From positions 29,109,513 to 29,173,512 of the forward strand of contig OY365817.1 of the NCBI GenBank assembly GCA_959347315.1: a stretch of 64,000 nucleotides of DNA, read 5' to 3'. The notes beneath the pieces are model-generated. The model saw only the letters and a program-made list of their open reading frames with translations, made no database searches and had not been told where the DNA came from. This DNA comes from Bimastos eiseni. Lineage: Eukaryota; Annelida; Clitellata; Crassiclitellata; Lumbricidae. The first letter of the stretch is position 1, and the number at the start of each line of letters is the position of its first letter. Position numbers and translations under genes: made by a program. Of the stretch, positions 24,101-34,237 are shown in pieces.

Positions 24101-25313
24101 CCACCCTCTTTCAGGTCGACGATGACGTCATCTATTTGGTTGCCATGGCTACCTCTTGAAGTGGACTTTGCCGCCGCCAGCGTTCCACTTGAACTGTGTT
24201 CCCGTCTGTTGTTCCTCCCACATGTACGTTCCGCTCCGTGGTATTCTTTTCGTCGTTGCCTTCTGATGAACGCCTGTCTTCTAGGTTCATTCCGTTCGCT
24301 ATCTTCTGCTCTTCTTCCTGATTCTTGTCCTCTTCGACGGTTGATTTCCGTTTCCGGTCGCGCGCCATCTTGCGAAATCGGTCGAGTTTCATCAGTTCCT
24401 CTTCGTGTTCTTGCCGTCTGGATTTCGAATGATGATGACCTTGTTCTCCGGAAGTCCAAGTTTCTTCCGGTTCTCCGCGTCGATCTGACTCTGTCGCTCG
24501 GAGCGCCTCTGCGAAGAAAATATAAAACAAACCCATTCATTCGATCGTTAATTTAATTTTTCATTTATCCATTTATTAATTAATCCATCCCGCTTTCATT
24601 CGTTCGTTCATTCGTTCACAAACATCCTCTGACTTTCGTTCGTTCTGTAACCATTATTTGAGGCTGGTGCGATTGGGTGCGATTTAGATGGACTACTGAC
24701 CAGAAGATGCTCTTCTGATGAACTGTGAGACTCGTATTCTCTGTACGTATTAAAACAACGAATGCTACAAAGATCGCATCCTCTCTGCACCGACGTCTCC
24801 TTGCTCTGGAAAGACACAGGATGACGTCATCTTAGACGTCACGGTGGAGATGAGAACAGAGTGATCAGAAGGATTGATGAAGGCAAAAAGTGATGGAGGA
24901 GAAGAGGAAAGGAATGGAGGAAGGAAGAGAGGATGATATGTAGGAAGTAAGGGAAGGGTAGCAGTGGAGTTAGAGAGGAAAGAAACAAGGAAGAAATGAA
25001 ATAGAGAATGAAGGTAAGAACTGGTATGAAGAAGTAAGGAGCATCTTCATACAAAATCCAAACAGCAAAGAACAGGAAGAAGAACTGGTGAAACTCTTTT
25101 AAATCTTATCTGGAAAAAACTCGTCTGTTCTCCTTTGCTTATTCTGCTCCTTAGTTGTTTATGAGGCGCCGTGTTACAGATCCATGATATGAATTCCTAA
25201 ATTACTGTTGTTATTATCATCGTCGTCCGTTACTTACAATGTGAGCCATTCCTCTCCTGTGAGCCAGAAACGAACCTTTGATCCTAATCTCGCAAATTCT
25301 GCAGAACTCTGGC
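21133..25313 (-). CDS. CIZ1-like zinc-finger protein, 3' exons
   Basis: Five exons, minus strand: A 25313-25238, B 24805-24701, C about 24508-24045, D 22841-22714, E 21327-21133 (stop). Exon A carries a C2H2-like finger (C-x2-C-x10-H-x5-H), exon B another (C-x2-C-x13-H-x5-H), and exon D a matrin-type finger ([12 protein letters not shown]..., C-x2-C-x15-H-x5-H). This order and the VPVxGxxC lead-in resemble the C-terminal half of CIZ1, a nuclear-matrix protein linked to DNA replication. Exon E is a Ser-rich tail of 64 residues. A-to-B, B-to-C and D-to-E junctions keep phase. Exon C does not: it is rich in Arg/Glu/Lys in every frame, but no frame is open from its acceptor to its best donor, and exon D needs a phase-1 partner. 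A missed short exon or intron, or a frameshift, must be involved. The 5' end is uncertain (see 27339-27629 and 27822-28277). Confidence 0.65.
21488..22412. repeat. CAGACA / GATAGACA minisatellite
   Basis: About 0.92 kb of tandem 6-8-bp CAGACA, CAGATA and CGGACA units, in the last intron of the CIZ1-like gene. All three minus-strand frames are open for about 350 codons, a repeat artefact. Confidence 0.95.
22860..23130. repeat. TATAGCGC-type interspersed repeat
   Basis: Two copies of a TATAGCGC(T/C)TC motif, near 22876 and 23096, belong to a family also seen near 13193, 33709, 58404, 58467 and 61200 in this window. The boundaries are not defined. Confidence 0.4.
23286..23471 (-). mobile_element. 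Non-LTR retrotransposon reverse transcriptase fragment
   Basis: A 61-codon frame with the pattern [21 protein letters not shown] then GLISRYL, matching the conserved C-terminal region of LINE reverse transcriptases (HWLPV..RI.FK...TYKAL.G.AP.YL). It is a 5'-truncated or decayed fragment lying in an intron of the CIZ1-like gene, same strand. Confidence 0.75.
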
Positions 25314-26384
25314 CTAGAAACAGCACACAGACACACACAAAGCCATTCAACCAGACAATCAGAGCGACATGCAGCCAGACAGACTGACGTTTTTCTCCAA
25401 AAATTTCCACGGATAGCTTTGTATAAATATTAGCAATTTCGAAAAGCGAGACGTCATATTATTAATCCGCGCCTCATTTAATTGGTTTGAAAGTGCTAAT
25501 GATTGTAACTGTAATTAGTAGTTTTGACTTTTTCATTCGGCTTTGTTGAAATGAATGAATTTTTGACTAACTTTCGTTTCTTTGTCGGTTTCTGATTGGA
25601 ATTTCTGTTTCCTTAATATCTCTGAAATAGACGTTGAGAAAAGATGAGATGATCATGAATTAAATCGGACTTAAACAGATTGAAAAGTCAGGTTATAAAT
25701 GAAACCAGTCTAGTCGGGTCTAGTCAGGTATTTTCGGGATGTGGTCAGGCGTATGTAATGCAATCTAAGAAAAGGAATAACTACAACTGTCTGTCACTGA
25801 CACAAACATTAACACTGACACTTATGCTACCACCTACAATAACACTAATTTATAGCATCATTGACACACAAACTAACACTAACGCTTACACTGACATTTA
25901 CATTATCACTAATACTAGTAGGTCTACTTCCACGGACACTTCCACATACACTTTCGCAAACACTTAGGCTTGGAACTGAAATTGTGAGAAAGCATGATTT
26001 TTTAAAGCAACTGTTATTAATTCGATGAATTGACGTCGGCGCCACAGAATTTGTTGAGTCGAAGATCTAAGCGTAGAGAGGTTTAATCGAGTTCTTTTGC
26101 CCTTCTATGAAGCAGTCGAAAGTGGATTAGGAAAAGAATTGAATCTGATGTAATCAGGAAAGGATTAGGAACTTAAGATTGAACGAGGATTAAAAGATGT
26201 TCTGCTGATAATCTCATTAAATTATTCTGGGTCATCTGGGGTCTGACTAAAACTGAAAAAAATGTCTATAATTTCGACCTCACTGTACTTGGAATAATTC
26301 GGAAAAAGATTGATTTCAAATTCGAACTAAAACAACGCAATTGCATTTGATGCGATACGATACAACTGTGCTTAATACAATACA

Positions 26385-26640
26385 ACAGAGACAGAGACAG
26401 AGACAGAGATAGAGATAGAAAGATAGATAGAGAGATAGAGAGATAGAGACCGAGAGACAGATAGAGAGATAGAGACAGAGAGACAGATAGAAAGATAGAG
26501 ATAGAGAGACAGACAGAGAGACAGAGATAGAGAGACAGAGATAGAGAGACAGAGATAGAGAGACAGAGATAGAGAGACAGAGATAGAGAGACAGAGATAG
26601 AGAGACAGAGATAGAGAGACAGATAAAGAAACAGACTAGA
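26385..26640. repeat. GAGATA/GACAGA microsatellite
   Basis: About 250 bp of AGAGATAG and GAGACAGA units. Confidence 0.95.
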
Positions 26641-27338
26641 TACAGAAAGAGACAGAGAGAAGCTATGAACGGAATGACCTAAATTACAGATAAGGCCGAC
26701 CATCTAGCAACCCTAATGTTTTCAACTCAGCCGGTTACTTGCATGAGAGACTCGACAGACCTACAATTATAGCCTACAATAGGCAGCACAATAGGCAGCA
26801 CAATAGGCAACACAATAGGCAGCACAATAGACCATGGATCAAACAAAACAACCTATTTTAAATCAACTAGACACAAGTAGGTAGTCAGTTAGAGCAAGCA
26901 AAGCAAATGGATAAGATACAAGGCGATGGAATTTTGGAAATCGTTGCGTAGAGTAAGCTACTGTGTTCCTTGTGGAACAAACCATCACCATTATTACAAA
27001 AGAACTCATTAGATTTCCCACTCCACCCCACCCCACATCCTGCTATATCTCGCCGCAGGTCTTTCACTAAAAACTGAAAACATCGCTCTTCCACATTTTC
27101 TCTCTCGATTCTTAATAATACCTTTATCTTCTTCACCGTTTCGATCCCAAACAACTTGCAGCTTAGCCATCATACTCCGCCTCACCCCATTGCATCAGAA
27201 GCTATGGCCGGTATTACCCATTCACTTGCTTACTAAGGACTTACTCACTCACATAACCAATAACTAACTGACTAAGTCACTTAATTAACTTATTACCTAT
27301 AGACTGACTGACTTAATGACCGATTGATTATCATTTAC

Positions 27339-27629
27339 CATTGTGTTGTGCGGAGGAATCGAATGTGCTGGAACGACTGAGGAGGATGAAGAAGAAGTGG
27401 ATCGATCGGAACAGGATGAGGAATGGGATGACCCACCACTCCTCGTCCTACTCCTCCCTCTCCTCTTGCTGGTCCTGCTGCTGCTGCGTCTGTGGTGCTC
27501 TCTTCCACTGCTCCTCCTCCTCCTTCTTCCTCCTCCTCCATTCTTCAATCGTCCTCGACGACTGGAATACGTTGAGCGGAAATCACGCAAATGAGGATGC
27601 GCCGTTGTCACGTTGTTGTCCTCGGGATT
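27339..27629 (-). CDS. Candidate RS-rich coding exon upstream of the CIZ1-like exons
   Basis: Bounded by a plausible acceptor (ending at 27630) and a good donor (ATG then gtaaat at 27338), this 291-bp interval is open in one frame for 97 codons. It encodes a Gly/Arg stretch followed by Ser/Arg dipeptides and a poly-Ser run, like an RS domain. It ends in phase 0, while exon A at 25313 needs a phase-2 partner, so at least one more exon would lie between. An alternative frame ends with the right phase but looks less like protein. It may belong to the CIZ1-like gene or be chance; it is low complexity. Confidence 0.35.
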
Positions 27630-27821
27630 CTAACCGACAACCATAGAACACGCAACCGTTGACAACCAAATGATGGACAACATGAACAACGTCACATTGA
27701 ACGATACAACGTAAGATCATATCGAATCGGATCACATTGCAGGAAATGCTATGATGAACGGGGACAGTCGATGTTTCGACGATGTTTCTGGTCATGAAGC
27801 AGGACATCCGGTTCGTGGGTC

Positions 27822-28277
27822 CTAGGTGCCTCTGATTTGCGAATCCATTGAACAGGTTTGCGCTGGACTCAGACTTTGCCGAATGTTAGAGGGAGCGGCA
27901 GCTGCAGTGTAAGGTTGAGAATTCGATGCTCCACTCTGAAGGATACTCTCCTGTAACATTCGAGTGAACAGCGCAGTATATTTCTCGGTTTCGGATTTCT
28001 CGGAAGGTTGGTCACGTGCAGTGGCCAGCATAGTGTGTCGACCTCTAGCGTCGACTTCCTTCGCCTTTGCAACGACCGAATATGACGTCAATTGATTGGC
28101 CTCTGAACACGGTCTTTGGAACCCATTCATGGAACCATGAGAACGAGAATAAGAGTTCTTTGCGAAGATGGTCTTGCCATTCGTTAGATGCGGTGGCCGA
28201 CATTCGCAAAAGGCGTCCTCTGTTGAGCGTGGACGGAAGTTCCGTCGTACGGGCTGCATTCTGGGAAATAATTCCAA
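27822..28277 (-). CDS. Unassigned 151-codon frame, possible 5' exon
   Basis: An open minus-strand frame of mixed, protein-like composition (for example SEKSETEKYTALFTRML near the middle), with no recognised domain and no low-complexity bias. It lies upstream of the CIZ1-like exons on the same strand and could be a first coding exon, but I see no strong donor before its stop. Confidence 0.3.
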   Translation of the reverse strand: MELFPRMQPVRRNFRPRSTEDAFCECRPPHLTNGKTIFAKNSYSRSHGSMNGFQRPCSEANQLTSYSVVAKAKEVDARGRHTMLATARDQPSEKSETEKYTALFTRMLQESILQSGASNSQPYTAAAAPSNIRQSLSPAQTCSMDSQIRGT

Positions 28278-28299
28278 GTCACGTGGTCACACGGGAAGC

Positions 28300-29940
28300 A
28301 GTTGAAAGTTCAAATGTCGGCCCCAACACATCTCCACAAATGACGCGACATAATGATATCATATCCATATCTATTATCCATGTTGTTTTCTAGCACTGTC
28401 ACGTCAAGGTAAGAGCAAGGAAAGAGAGATCTCCATGCGTCAGTTGACCATTGAGCCTTTGCACATAGGACACTGAATTATCGTCAACATATTGAACTCA
28501 CTGCAATGACCAATAACACTTCAGAGTCATATCCTCATTTAAAAACCACGGACCGTTTACAGAAAGTAATTCCGGTCCCATATATGCTGTATTCATACGC
28601 CAACAGAGTGCAAAGTTCCGCTGGTTATTGTGTCAACATTGCAATAAAACGTAATTGGGTGAACTTTTGCAGATGCTTAAATAGTTAAAGGAGCTGAGAA
28701 GGAGAAGAATAATAATAGAGGGAGAACCAATGTAGACACGGTCGGTTGGCTCTCAAAGACCAGATCATGCGTGACCGACAAATGCAACGAAGCGTGTGCA
28801 GGGCCTATTGTATTAAAGACTGTATGGAATAATTCTGAAGTGTAACAAGTGGGGAGCATTACTTCGGCATCAGATCCAAGTTCATCCAACCCCCCTGATA
28901 GGCTTACTTTTGTAAAGACAAATCCACACCTATATAGTAATGTTTTAGGAACATTTTCAGCCCACGTGATGCACATAATAATGTGACGTCATCAATGTTC
29001 ACGTCATTTTAAGGCGCATGTTTTGCTTTGGTTTCATTGCAACCATTCTACCATTTCATCAACTTACCATTAATTGATCTTTATTAATGAATTATAAAGC
29101 ACCATTTCTGCTTAACGTGAATCACATTCGAGAGATTCAATATGTGGAGAATCGATTTGGTTATACAGATGTCCATTAAATCAGTATACCAGTCTCGACA
29201 ATCAACCACTTTTACCATCCTGTCACTTTACCATCCTACTACTTTTGCCACTTCTTCGGCCCAACAATTATTGTCTGGAGAGAACTATTTTGTTTCTTCT
29301 TTTTAAGCCAATTTCAGTTGCAATTGTAAATTTTTGCACGCACCTCCCTTACTCGTGCAATCTGGCTTAGTGGGGTAGGGACCATAGAGGGCGGGAGAAA
29401 GGGAGACGTGACGTAAGCCGAGGGCTACTCAGAAGACGTATAATGGCTTTCGTTGGTTCTCCTATACAATTAGTTTCCGAAATTGCTACAAGGACGCATT
29501 CCGAAATATCCATTCAGAGGTGGATCAACTCACAATCCTCATACAATCACCGTGCGCTGAGAATTTGGCACGGGATGCCCGGCTCTCTCTTTTATGGCAT
29601 TGATTTAAATCGTTGAATCCGACGATTCTGATTGGTCTTACTTTGAAAAACGCCTCTGCCGATTGGCCGATAGTGGATTAAGTTGATTTTATTATGAAAC
29701 GTTGAGCCAACGCAATATAATTATATTCAGTTTGAAAACAAGAGCTGTCCATCCTGTTTCAAAAGTGCATGTCTATAAAACACAGAATTGTCTGGACCAA
29801 GTTCCGTTTCCGGTCAGGAAGACACGTTCGATCGTTGGATAATCATCTGGCGCAGGTAACCAGTCTATAGTGACAGACTGTGTGCATTTATCTGGGCATT
29901 CATAGAGCGTCTCTAAGAGTGGTGATTGTCTACGCCACCT
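28300..29940. other. Intergenic, no gene seen
   Basis: AT-rich unique-looking sequence with only short frames lacking domains or splice support. Confidence 0.5.
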
Positions 29941-29951
29941 GTGCTTTCGTT

Positions 29952-30231
29952 ATGTATGTATGTATGCATGTATGTATGTATGTATGTATGCATGTATGTA
30001 TGTATGTATGTATGTATGTATGTATGTATGTATGTATGTATGTATGTATGTATGTATGTATGTATGTATGTATGTATGTATGTATGTATGTATGTATGTA
30101 TGTATGTATGTATGCATGTATGCATATATGCATGTATGTATGTATGTATGTATGTATGTATGTATGTATGTATGTATGTATGTATGTATGTATGTATGTA
30201 TGTATGTATGTATGTATGCATGCATGTATGC

Positions 30232-30264
<33 letters not shown>

Positions 30265-30300
30265 TGCATGTATGTATATATGTATGTATGTATGTATGTA
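29952..30300. repeat. ATGT tetranucleotide array
   Basis: About 350 bp of ATGT with occasional ATGC variants. All frames on both strands stay open (MYVC / HTYI peptides), which is an arithmetic consequence of the repeat. Confidence 0.97.
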
Positions 30301-30442
30301 GGGTGTTTAGTTAACAGAACGTGAAAGGGTATCTATAGAAAGTGTCTAATTTTAAGAGTATACCTCCCCACTGCGCCCTCTGAGCATTAGGTAAACAACC
30401 TTTGATGGGAATCCCTTGGTTGTATCGATGTGTTTGCGTTCA

Positions 30443-30665
30443 ACCCAGCCCCAATCCCCAGCCCCCAGTCCCCAACCCCAATCCCCAGTCCCCAACCTCC
30501 AATCCTCAGTCCCCAACCCCCAATCCCCAGCCCCAATCCCCAGTCCCCAACCCCCAATCCCCAGCCCCAATTCCCAGTCCCCAACCCCCAATCCCCAGCC
30601 CCAATTCCCAGCCCCAATCCCCAGCCCCAATCCCCAGTTCCCAACCCCCAATTCCCAAGCCAAAA
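30443..30665 (-). repeat. G-run minisatellite (minus strand G-rich)
   Basis: Tandem CCCCAATCCCCAGTCC-type units on the plus strand. On the minus strand these are GGGG runs spaced by 3-5 bases, a strong G-quadruplex pattern. The Trp/Gly and Pro/Gln ORFs are repeat translations. Confidence 0.93.
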
Positions 30666-30719
30666 CCCCGAACTCCAAAAACCAACGACAACAACGCTTT
30701 TTACTGATTGCAACGACGA

Positions 30720-31005
30720 AGTTGTAGTGTCAGATTTTGTATGGATTTCCCATCTATTCCATTCCACGTTATCATATTTTATTCTATTTTATTCTATTTA
30801 ATTACAATCTATTCTGTTGTATTTTATTCTAGTTCACTCTGTTTCATTCCGTTCCATTATTAATATTCTAATCCACTGTTTTGAAGTACATTCCATTTCA
30901 TTTCGCTCTCTATCCACCTTCTATTTCATTGCATTAAAATCAATCTACTTGGACGTAATCCTTCCTATTCCACCCTGTTCTATTCTCAAACAGTCACAGA
31001 TCAAT
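30720..31005. other. TTCTATTT/ATTCCA-rich low-complexity leader
   Basis: Degenerate TATTCTATTT and CATTCCATT units fill the region upstream of the gene starting at 31010. No promoter motif is clear. Confidence 0.5.
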
Positions 31006-31009
31006 CGAG

Positions 31010-33203
31010 ATGTTTACTCTCTTCTTCCTCGTCTTGGCTGCTGCAACCGGAAGCATCCTAGCTTCATCGACGCCATCTTGCGGACGTCAGAGTTCAACGG
31101 AAGTGCCTCAGCAGGAGCTTGATAACGATGACGTCATTCGGTCGCATTTTCTCGGAGCTCAATGCCCACATCAGCAGCAGAATTGGTCGATAAGAGAGAC
31201 GCCAAAAGGTAAGGATCTACTTGGATTACAAGGTAGAAGATATGTCGCAAGCAAGGTCGCCTCAACAGAGTAGCAAGATTATATAATATTGTAATAATGA
31301 ACTAAGAATGGAACACTCCACTACTGTTCGCACTCTGACAGTGCCAGTCCCAATCCTGGATAAAGAAGGAGGGCGACGCTGATAATCTTTACCGCACAAT
31401 GTCGTTAAACTGAAGCAACTGCGATGCGTGAGTGAATGACGATGATCACGCGGTCGTGACGCAGAAGCAGTTTCAGTTTAAACGACGCTATTGGATGACA
31501 ATGATCGATGGCGTCGCCCTCTCGTTTGTTTGGCTTAGAACTGGCACTTTACGTTTGGATGCTGTGGTGAAGTTAAAAAGTACGGCACTTTCGTAAAAGT
31601 TGTAGCGCTCACTAGTCAACCGCTGCTTTTGTTTTTAATTATACGACATTTGAGATCTTTAAAGAGGTGTTTAAGAAACTGCATTTGTTTAACATTCTAT
31701 GGTTGCCGAGGATAACTTATGGTAGGCCTAGTATTATCAGTTTTTACGACACTGTGATGAGAAAGATCACTAGCATCGCCCTCCTCTCCTTTATCTCGCT
31801 TGGGACTGGCGCTGCAAGAGTGAAAACAGTTGCGGGATTTTAACTTATAATATGCGGAGAGCAGATTTTTAGAAATTACACGTGAAATCATTATTATTAT
31901 ATAAATTCAACAGTTTAACGAAATCCTATATCAACACAGACTGTCGATTCATTTCAATTCGATTTCACATGTAGTTTTAATTATTCATCTTTATGTTTTC
32001 TTTCTTTCTTTTGTGTTGTTATTGATTCCATTTCTGCATGACTGGTTGCTGAGACAGCAACATTCGACATAATTATAGTTGTTGCAGATATTTCATAACA
32101 TATAAATGATTATTATATTTTATTCCTACATATATAAACATACATATATATACATATATATTTATATGCCATATATATATTTATATAAACGCACACATAT
32201 ATATATATATATACGTATATATATATATATGTATATATATACATATATATATATATATATGCGCACATAAATCATCTCCTTCGCTGTCTTATCATCCTAC
32301 TCGGCAAATCATGAAATCTTTTATTATTATTCCACAGTTTAGTCAATTGACATGTAATCATTAAATCGACCGCTCCTATTGTTTATATAAAACATTCGGC
32401 ACCTTCAAAGAGGTGTGCAACTAACTGCTTTAGTTTGGCAATCAATGGCTGCTATTACAGCCCAGAGCCTCTGATGACGAACTTGCCTAAAGTTGCCTAA
32501 CTTATTAACTATATCTAGTCGAAGTACACGTTGCCCTCCTTCTTTATCCAGGCCTGGGAATGGCACTGCCAGAGTGCAGTCAGTGGATGAGTTCGTTTGT
32601 TTTGCAGGCGACGGATTCTTGTTTTAATATGTTTTGGTTAAGTCAATCCTGATCGGTATGAAGTGTCAGCGACTTCACTTTCTTAGCCTCGGCATATGTG
32701 TGGCCAGTCCTCTCCCTCACCATCTCATCTTCCAACCGACAGCGAACGGTCGGTGTACTCATCATAGCTTAGTTGGATATTGAGTGCAACAGATGGTTCA
32801 GAAATATCCAACCAATTAGGCCTATGTATCTGCCCTGGCGGGGCATTGAACCTCTGACCTATTGAGTCTTGATTTACATTCCATCACGCTAGTCTACCAT
32901 TCGAATACCCCCACTCCAACCTAAACAGGTTGTAGGGCGCTTCGTACACATCGGTCGGTCTCCGGCAATCAGAATTGATGTAAACGGACATTTTTAGATG
33001 TGGTTCTTGACGTTCTGTTAACGTTTGTCGTTGTGTTATTAGTTTATTTGCGATCGAAAGCGTCTGCGTCCGGAGTTGGTCAACTGCTGATGAAGAATCT
33101 AAGATTCAGAGATTTATCTTCTGCATCACAACTCCAGCAACAGCATCAGCAACAACACCTGATTCCAAACACCATTCACATCTATACTTACAAAGACATC
33201 TGA
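31010..33203 (+). CDS. Small predicted signal-peptide membrane or secreted protein, two exons
   Basis: Exon 1 31010-31208 and exon 2 32998-33203 join in phase 1 (G|AT = Asp) across gtaagg...ttttag, giving 134 residues. Residues 1-19 form a classic hydrophobic signal peptide ([19 protein letters not shown]). The mature part has two Cys, a sequon at N58 (N-W-S), and a second hydrophobic stretch near residues 68-83 encoded by the start of exon 2 ([17 protein letters not shown]), which suggests a single-pass type I protein. The tail is Gln/His-rich. I do not recognise the family. The 1.8-kb intron holds several R1 repeats, a TA-rich tract and a SINE copy. Support is the phase match, splice sites and signal peptide only. 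Confidence 0.55.
31330..31845. repeat. Cluster of three R1 repeats in both orientations
   Basis: Inside the intron of the small membrane protein gene: a minus-oriented copy (about 31330-31420), a plus copy (about 31460-31575) and another plus copy (about 31735-31840). Each has the CGCCCTCCTC...TGGGACTGGC core with varying decay. Confidence 0.6.
32125..32265. repeat. TA-rich tract
   Basis: TATA/CATA runs over about 140 bp. Confidence 0.9.
32505..32605 (+). repeat. Interspersed repeat family R1, copy
   Basis: Carries the core GCCCTCCTTC, TTTATCCAGG and CCTGGGAATGGCACTG, followed by GAGTGCAGTCAGTGG. Confidence 0.6.
32645..32915 (-). repeat. SINE-like element with tRNA-like head, copy B
   Basis: Read on the minus strand: an A-box-like TAGCGTGATGG and a B-box-like GAGGTTCAATGCC near 32905-32845, then the body ending at 32657 with CATATGCCGAGGCTAAG. 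Same head and body order as copy A at 3215-3470. Confidence 0.65.
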
Positions 33204-34237
33204 ACAATAGCCTTCACATAAATAATATTATAGGTTTCATTTTTTAAATTGTTTTTTTCGACCTGAAACGAAATGGATAATTATTGCTGATTGTGATTTA
33301 AATTAAATCGACCTTGGACATTATTCCGAAAGCGCTATCTATCTCAGATAGAACGCATTTGATTATAATTATCTTAATTTAGATCATAGCTCTATGTTCA
33401 GCGCGTGAAACGTTGAAAGAAGCCTGTGATAGTTATGCTGACCTTGTATATCTATAATCACGGTTAGGCCTATTATAAATAGCGTTGCTTGCTTATAGCC
33501 TGCTGTTCACTATGATTTGTTAGAACTAAAATGCACCTTTGTAGACTATGAAAAGAAGTCCACGGGTTCTGTGTATTCCTCTTTGAATAATCGCAAGAAG
33601 GCTCAGGTCACAAAACATAAGGTCAGGTCAAGTCACTAGATCCACGTCAGGTTACTAGACCCAGGTCATGGTCTACAAACCGAGATATTAATTGTGTCTG
33701 AACATTTACATAGCGCCTCGAAGAGCAATCAGGCCAAGAATAATGCGTCACTTATAGTTTCAAAGCGCTGTTACATTGACAATTCACAGATGGCGTGCCG
33801 TTGACATCTCATCATCATCCATGATAGTTCATGCTACCTTAGAATACTGGATTTCACTTTTCCAAAGCAGTCCTAATCACCAAAATTAACTGCTTTAAAC
33901 TGCCAAGGACAGCGTTCTACCTCGTTCTTGCAACGATTAATGAAACTTAAACGTTTAGGCTATTAGTTACAAAGAGTATTCAGATGTTGAACTCCGTTAG
34001 GGCGTCGTGTTCCCTAGATAACGTCATGCGTCTGCAGAAGTATCCAAGAAATTCGCCAGATGACCTGTCAATCAGCGGTGCAGGTGACTGTTGCTATGAC
34101 AATGGGGACTGGAAACAGTATGGCCGGAGTTATACCTTACTAAGGAGTTTTTCGTAATAGATTCGGTCGATTGAAAAGACATTGCGACCTAGTTTAAAGA
34201 AATTTTGCTTTTGAAAACGACCTAAAGAAGAACTATC
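33204..34237. other. Intergenic spacer upstream of CFAP45
   Basis: AT-rich, with a TAGCGCCTC repeat motif near 33712. No coding frame of note. The CFAP45 promoter should lie toward its right end, but no core motif is obvious. Confidence 0.5.

Noticed and set aside
29880..30324. ORFs on both strands across the ATGT array
   Set aside because: A 4-bp repeat without a stop in any frame gives MYVC or HTYI peptides by arithmetic.
30352..30801. Trp/Gly and Pro/Gln ORFs
   Set aside because: Generated by the CCCCAATCCCCAGT minisatellite; present in several frames at once.
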